Source of the DNA: Comamonas sp. lk
GTDB taxonomy: Bacteria > Pseudomonadota > Gammaproteobacteria > Burkholderiales > Burkholderiaceae_C
Length of the DNA: 10,152 bases
Direction of reading: 5' to 3'
NCBI GenBank assembly: GCA_945901215.1
Contig: CAMDKE010000075.1
Span: 1-10,152, forward strand
Below, one piece after another: positions 8,810 to 10,152 of the stretch. Under the pieces are notes generated by a model. The model saw nothing but the letters and a program-made list of their open reading frames with translations, searched no databases and was not told where the DNA came from. The translations under genes were made by a program, and so were the position numbers. Each line of letters opens with the position of its first letter. The first letter of the stretch is position 1.

Positions 8810-8883
8810 TTGGCACAAATTTGGTACAACTTTGCAATCTTTTGCAACCTCTCGCAGTGGCTTTGGCACAACAATGGCACAAG
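8810..8883 (+). repeat. Helically phased short-repeat array, probable recombinase arm sites
   Basis: Seven units begin at 8810, 8821, 8832, 8842, 8852, 8863 and 8874, tiling the stretch every 10-11 bp. Units 1, 2, 6 and 7 are TTGGCACAA, TTGGTACAA, TTGGCACAA and ATGGCACAA. Units 3 and 4 are the near-identical TTGCAATCTT and TTGCAACCTC, and unit 5 (TCGCAGTGG) is diverged. The two pairs of good copies are exactly 53 bp apart, and each pair has an 11-bp step. Short direct repeats of this type beside a tRNA are typical arm-type binding sites for phage or island integrases. The periodicity would place all units on one face of the helix. Confidence 0.6.
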
Positions 8884-8898
8884 TTGGGATAGGGGTGG

Positions 8899-9084
8899 TT
8901 AGACAGTGGTGCTTTGAATGGTCACTTGCTTGACCGCTCGTTTAGTAGTATCATTTTCTATAAGGTTCCATGCTTCGGCGTGAGACTTAGCGAGACAAGC
9001 GCTCGCCATCAAAAACAGCCGATGACGCTCTAAAGGCGTTACTGCCACAGCTAGCGACTTCGCCGGTCCGTCGCCTGTTGGCAT
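8899..9084 (-). CDS. Doubtful small ORF, 61 residues
   Basis: An ATG-started frame (start complement 9082-9084, TAA at 8899-8901) encodes a 61-residue protein with an amphipathic central part, TPLERHRLFLMASACLAKSH, and a basic C-terminus. I do not recognise it. It is the only frame of note in the roughly 500 bp between tRNA-Asp and the AlpA-type gene; the rest of that stretch holds the terminator, the repeat array and the upstream structures of the AlpA-type gene. No Shine-Dalgarno precedes the ATG, and the frame is open for only ten more codons upstream. It could be a small accessory protein of the element, a remnant of a longer gene, or chance. Confidence 0.25.
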   Translation of the reverse strand: MPTGDGPAKSLAVAVTPLERHRLFLMASACLAKSHAEAWNLIENDTTKRAVKQVTIQSTTV

Positions 9085-9102
9085 CCAGGGGAACCCGCCC
9101 CG

Positions 9103-9127
9103 ATCCTGTGCGTATTAAGTACAGGAT
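9103..9127. promoter_or_regulatory. Operator-like palindrome upstream of the AlpA-type gene
   Basis: ATCCTGT (9103-9109) and its exact reverse complement ACAGGAT (9121-9127) flank an 11-bp A+T-rich spacer. The site lies between the small minus-strand ORF and the plus-strand AlpA-type gene, where a dimeric phage or island repressor could control both. The CTGT/ACAG halves recall a LexA box, but the spacing is 11 rather than 8, so a classical LexA site is unlikely. Confidence 0.4.
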
Positions 9128-9134
9128 TGCCTTG

Positions 9135-9220
9135 CCCGGCTCAAAGGGCCGTTCTCATCCCACGTATGGGGTGGACTTCACCTCGGCGCGCACGGGAATG
9201 CGTGTTTTGAGTGAGCCGGG
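9135..9220 (+). ncRNA. Possible structured leader of the AlpA-type gene
   Basis: CCCGGCTC (9135-9142) is the exact reverse complement of GAGCCGGG (9213-9220), enclosing 70 nt. Inside, CGCGCA (9187-9192) can pair with TGCGTG (9199-9204) around CGGGAA, with one G-U pair. A competing small hairpin, CGGC (9137-9140) with GCCG (9148-9151), would break the outer stem. The outer 3' strand ends 6 nt before the AGGA ribosome site of the next gene, so alternative folds could affect its translation. This is read from sequence alone; I matched no known RNA family. Confidence 0.25.
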
Positions 9221-9237
9221 TCCTTAGGACTCAAAAA

Positions 9238-9528
9238 ATGTACTCTTCTACTGGCCGCCACTTTGGCCTATTAAGCGTTTCTCGCTCCGCTGAGTTGCTC
9301 GGATTGTCAGTTCATCAAATGTATCGATTTGCTGCTGAACCGCCGCCGGGTTTCCCGCCGGCGCTGCCCCGCCGAAAAGGCCAGAGGTTGCTCTTCTCTT
9401 CGGTTTTAATTGAAGCTTGGCTAGCCGGCCAAGATGTCAGTTCTGGCGCTCTTCCAAATCTAATCACCTCAGTTCCGCCGGTGGCTAATCGCAGTGCCGG
9501 ACGGCCGAGGAATGGTCTTGCCCCATGA
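9238..9528 (+). CDS. AlpA/excisionase-type helix-turn-helix DNA-binding protein
   Basis: The 96-residue protein resembles MerR-like winged-helix proteins of the AlpA/Xis type, which bend DNA near attachment sites or activate integrase genes in P4-like elements and prophages. Residues 11-31 (LLSVSRSAELLGLSVHQMYRF) form the helix-turn-helix. A Pro-rich turn with PPGFPPALPRRKGQRLLF at 37-53 fits the wing, and IEAWLAGQ at 58-65 matches the closing strand/helix. The C-terminal tail has an AT-hook-like AGRPRNG at 87-93. ATG 9238 is supported by AGGA at 9226-9229, eight bases upstream; a GTG at 9211 lacks such support. Its third codon positions are visibly less G+C-rich than those of the housekeeping genes, suggesting acquisition. 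Its place beside the tRNA repeat array favours an excisionase or regulator of the element, but no integrase is present to confirm this. Confidence 0.65.
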   Translation: MYSSTGRHFGLLSVSRSAELLGLSVHQMYRFAAEPPPGFPPALPRRKGQRLLFSSVLIEAWLAGQDVSSGALPNLITSVPPVANRSAGRPRNGLAP

Positions 9529-9716
9529 TGTGGTGTCATTTGGGTATTCCGGCCAGCCGTGAACCGTCACTCCGGCTGATCGGATCGTGGACGCCGACGT
9601 GGGGTTGCGACCGGGATTGAGCTTGTAAATACGGTTGACGCGATGGGCATAGGGTATGTGTTGGGTTGTGCAAAGCAATCAGAGGGTCGCCGGCCCGGGG
9701 CATCGTCCCTAGCTGA

Positions 9717-10152
9717 TCAAAGCGTCAAACTGTTTTTCCAGTCCGACCTGCTCGAAAAACTCTGCCAGTGCTCGATCTCAGCTTCGCCATCCGCACTGGA
9801 ATCAGGCCAGTAGTCGGCCTTCATGCAGGCCGTGTACACCGACAACACTTCCTGGAACTTCGCCGCACCGTTATTCATGAATGAAGTACCGGCGGAGATA
9901 TGGTGGATGGAGTGAGGCTCTTCTGTCTCTGCGGCAATGAAGGCGAACGGTGCCATCTTGCCGTTGCCTTCACAGAGCGCGCGCACGAACGTGTACATGA
10001 ACGCCTGCAAGTCGTAATGCATCTCCACGGCATCGCGCACGAAGGCGTTGATTGTCCCGTGCCGGGTGCTCTTCAAGTCAAAGCTGCATTCAGGATGGTA
10101 GAGGTCTTGGCGCGTGCGCAGCAGCAAGCCCGTTGTGGGCTCGACGGCATAG
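9717..10152 (-). CDS. RecE-like PD-(D/E)XK exonuclease, C-terminal part (partial, 3' end probably frameshifted)
   Basis: The frame is open to the right edge and about 144 residues are visible. EPTTGLLLRTRQDLYHP followed by ECSFDLKSTRHG gives the metal-binding Asp and the Asp-x-Lys core of the RecE/exonuclease VIII-like (DUF3799) nuclease fold. Then come MHYDLQAFMYT, where Tyr and Gln are conserved, FAFIAAETEEPHSIHH, and YTACMKADYWPD, the usual end of the domain. Such enzymes digest double-stranded DNA for phage recombination with a RecT-type annealing protein. In this frame the chain ends SRSDWKNSLTL at a TGA (9717-9719). The frame offset by one base instead ends AEFFEQVGLEKQFDALIS, with host-like codons, at a TAG (9709-9711), and looks like the original C-terminus. 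A one-base loss near 9762-9774 would explain this. The N-terminal part is outside the window. Confidence 0.75.
   Translation of the reverse strand, partial: YAVEPTTGLLLRTRQDLYHPECSFDLKSTRHGTINAFVRDAVEMHYDLQAFMYTFVRALCEGNGKMAPFAFIAAETEEPHSIHHISAGTSFMNNGAAKFQEVLSVYTACMKADYWPDSSADGEAEIEHWQSFSSRSDWKNSLTL

Noticed and set aside
8810..8883. CRISPR array
   Set aside because: The units are only 10-11 bp with no unique spacers and no cas genes; the arrangement fits protein-binding sites.
9103..9127. LexA/SOS box
   Set aside because: The CTGT and ACAG halves are 11 bp apart, whereas the proteobacterial LexA box needs 8.
9469..9678. Minus-strand frame of 69 codons between the AlpA-type gene and the RecE-like gene
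   Set aside because: It starts with TTG, has no ribosome site, overlaps the 3' end of the better supported AlpA-type gene on the opposite strand, and matches no family I recognise. The 9529-9708 gap shows nothing else convincing.
9600..9830. Plus-strand frame reading TVDAMGIGYVLGCAKQSEG, faintly like a transposase segment
   Set aside because: It has no start, runs through the opposite-strand nuclease gene, and shows no terminal inverted repeats or catalytic residues of a known insertion sequence.

Overview
The window joins a conserved proteobacterial chromosome segment (about 1-8800) to the edge of an accessory element (about 8731 to the right end). The high G+C content, the E. coli-type argininosuccinate synthase and the gene order folC - SPOR protein - cvpA - purF - metZ point to a betaproteobacterium of the Burkholderiales, most likely Comamonadaceae. 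That assignment is inference from gene content and order; no marker in the window fixes the species.

Left arm, minus strand (1-1607): yffB (ArsC/Spx-fold small protein), then ppnP (nucleoside phosphorylase), then the first 236 codons of argG, whose 3' part lies beyond the left edge. Central block, plus strand (1676-8345): folC, a membrane-anchored SPOR-domain protein, cvpA, purF, metZ and gltX. The gaps are only 2-17 bp, so this is very probably one transcription unit. It combines folate polyglutamylation, the first step of purine synthesis, methionine synthesis and glutamyl-tRNA charging, all linked through one-carbon and glutamine/glutamate metabolism. yffB and folC are divergent across a 68-bp gap.

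A cluster of three complete tRNA genes with encoded CCA ends follows: Ala(GGC), Glu(UUC) and Asp(GUC). The Glu-Asp spacer holds two GNRA-loop hairpins, and an intrinsic terminator with a GCAA loop closes the cluster.

The sequence changes character right after tRNA-Asp. A 74-bp stretch (8810-8883) is tiled by seven units of 10-11 bp, four of them close copies of TTGGCACAA. This looks like a helically phased recombinase arm-site array next to a tRNA used as an integration site. Beyond it are a doubtful small ORF, a palindromic operator-like site, a possibly structured leader, an AlpA/excisionase-type DNA-binding protein and, on the minus strand running off the right edge, a RecE-like PD-(D/E)XK exonuclease fragment whose last ~20 codons look frameshifted. 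No integrase gene is visible, so this is probably one end of an integrative element or prophage, possibly decaying. No system that can be called wholly new is complete in the window; the phased repeat array and the island edge are the parts that the recognised gene families do not explain.
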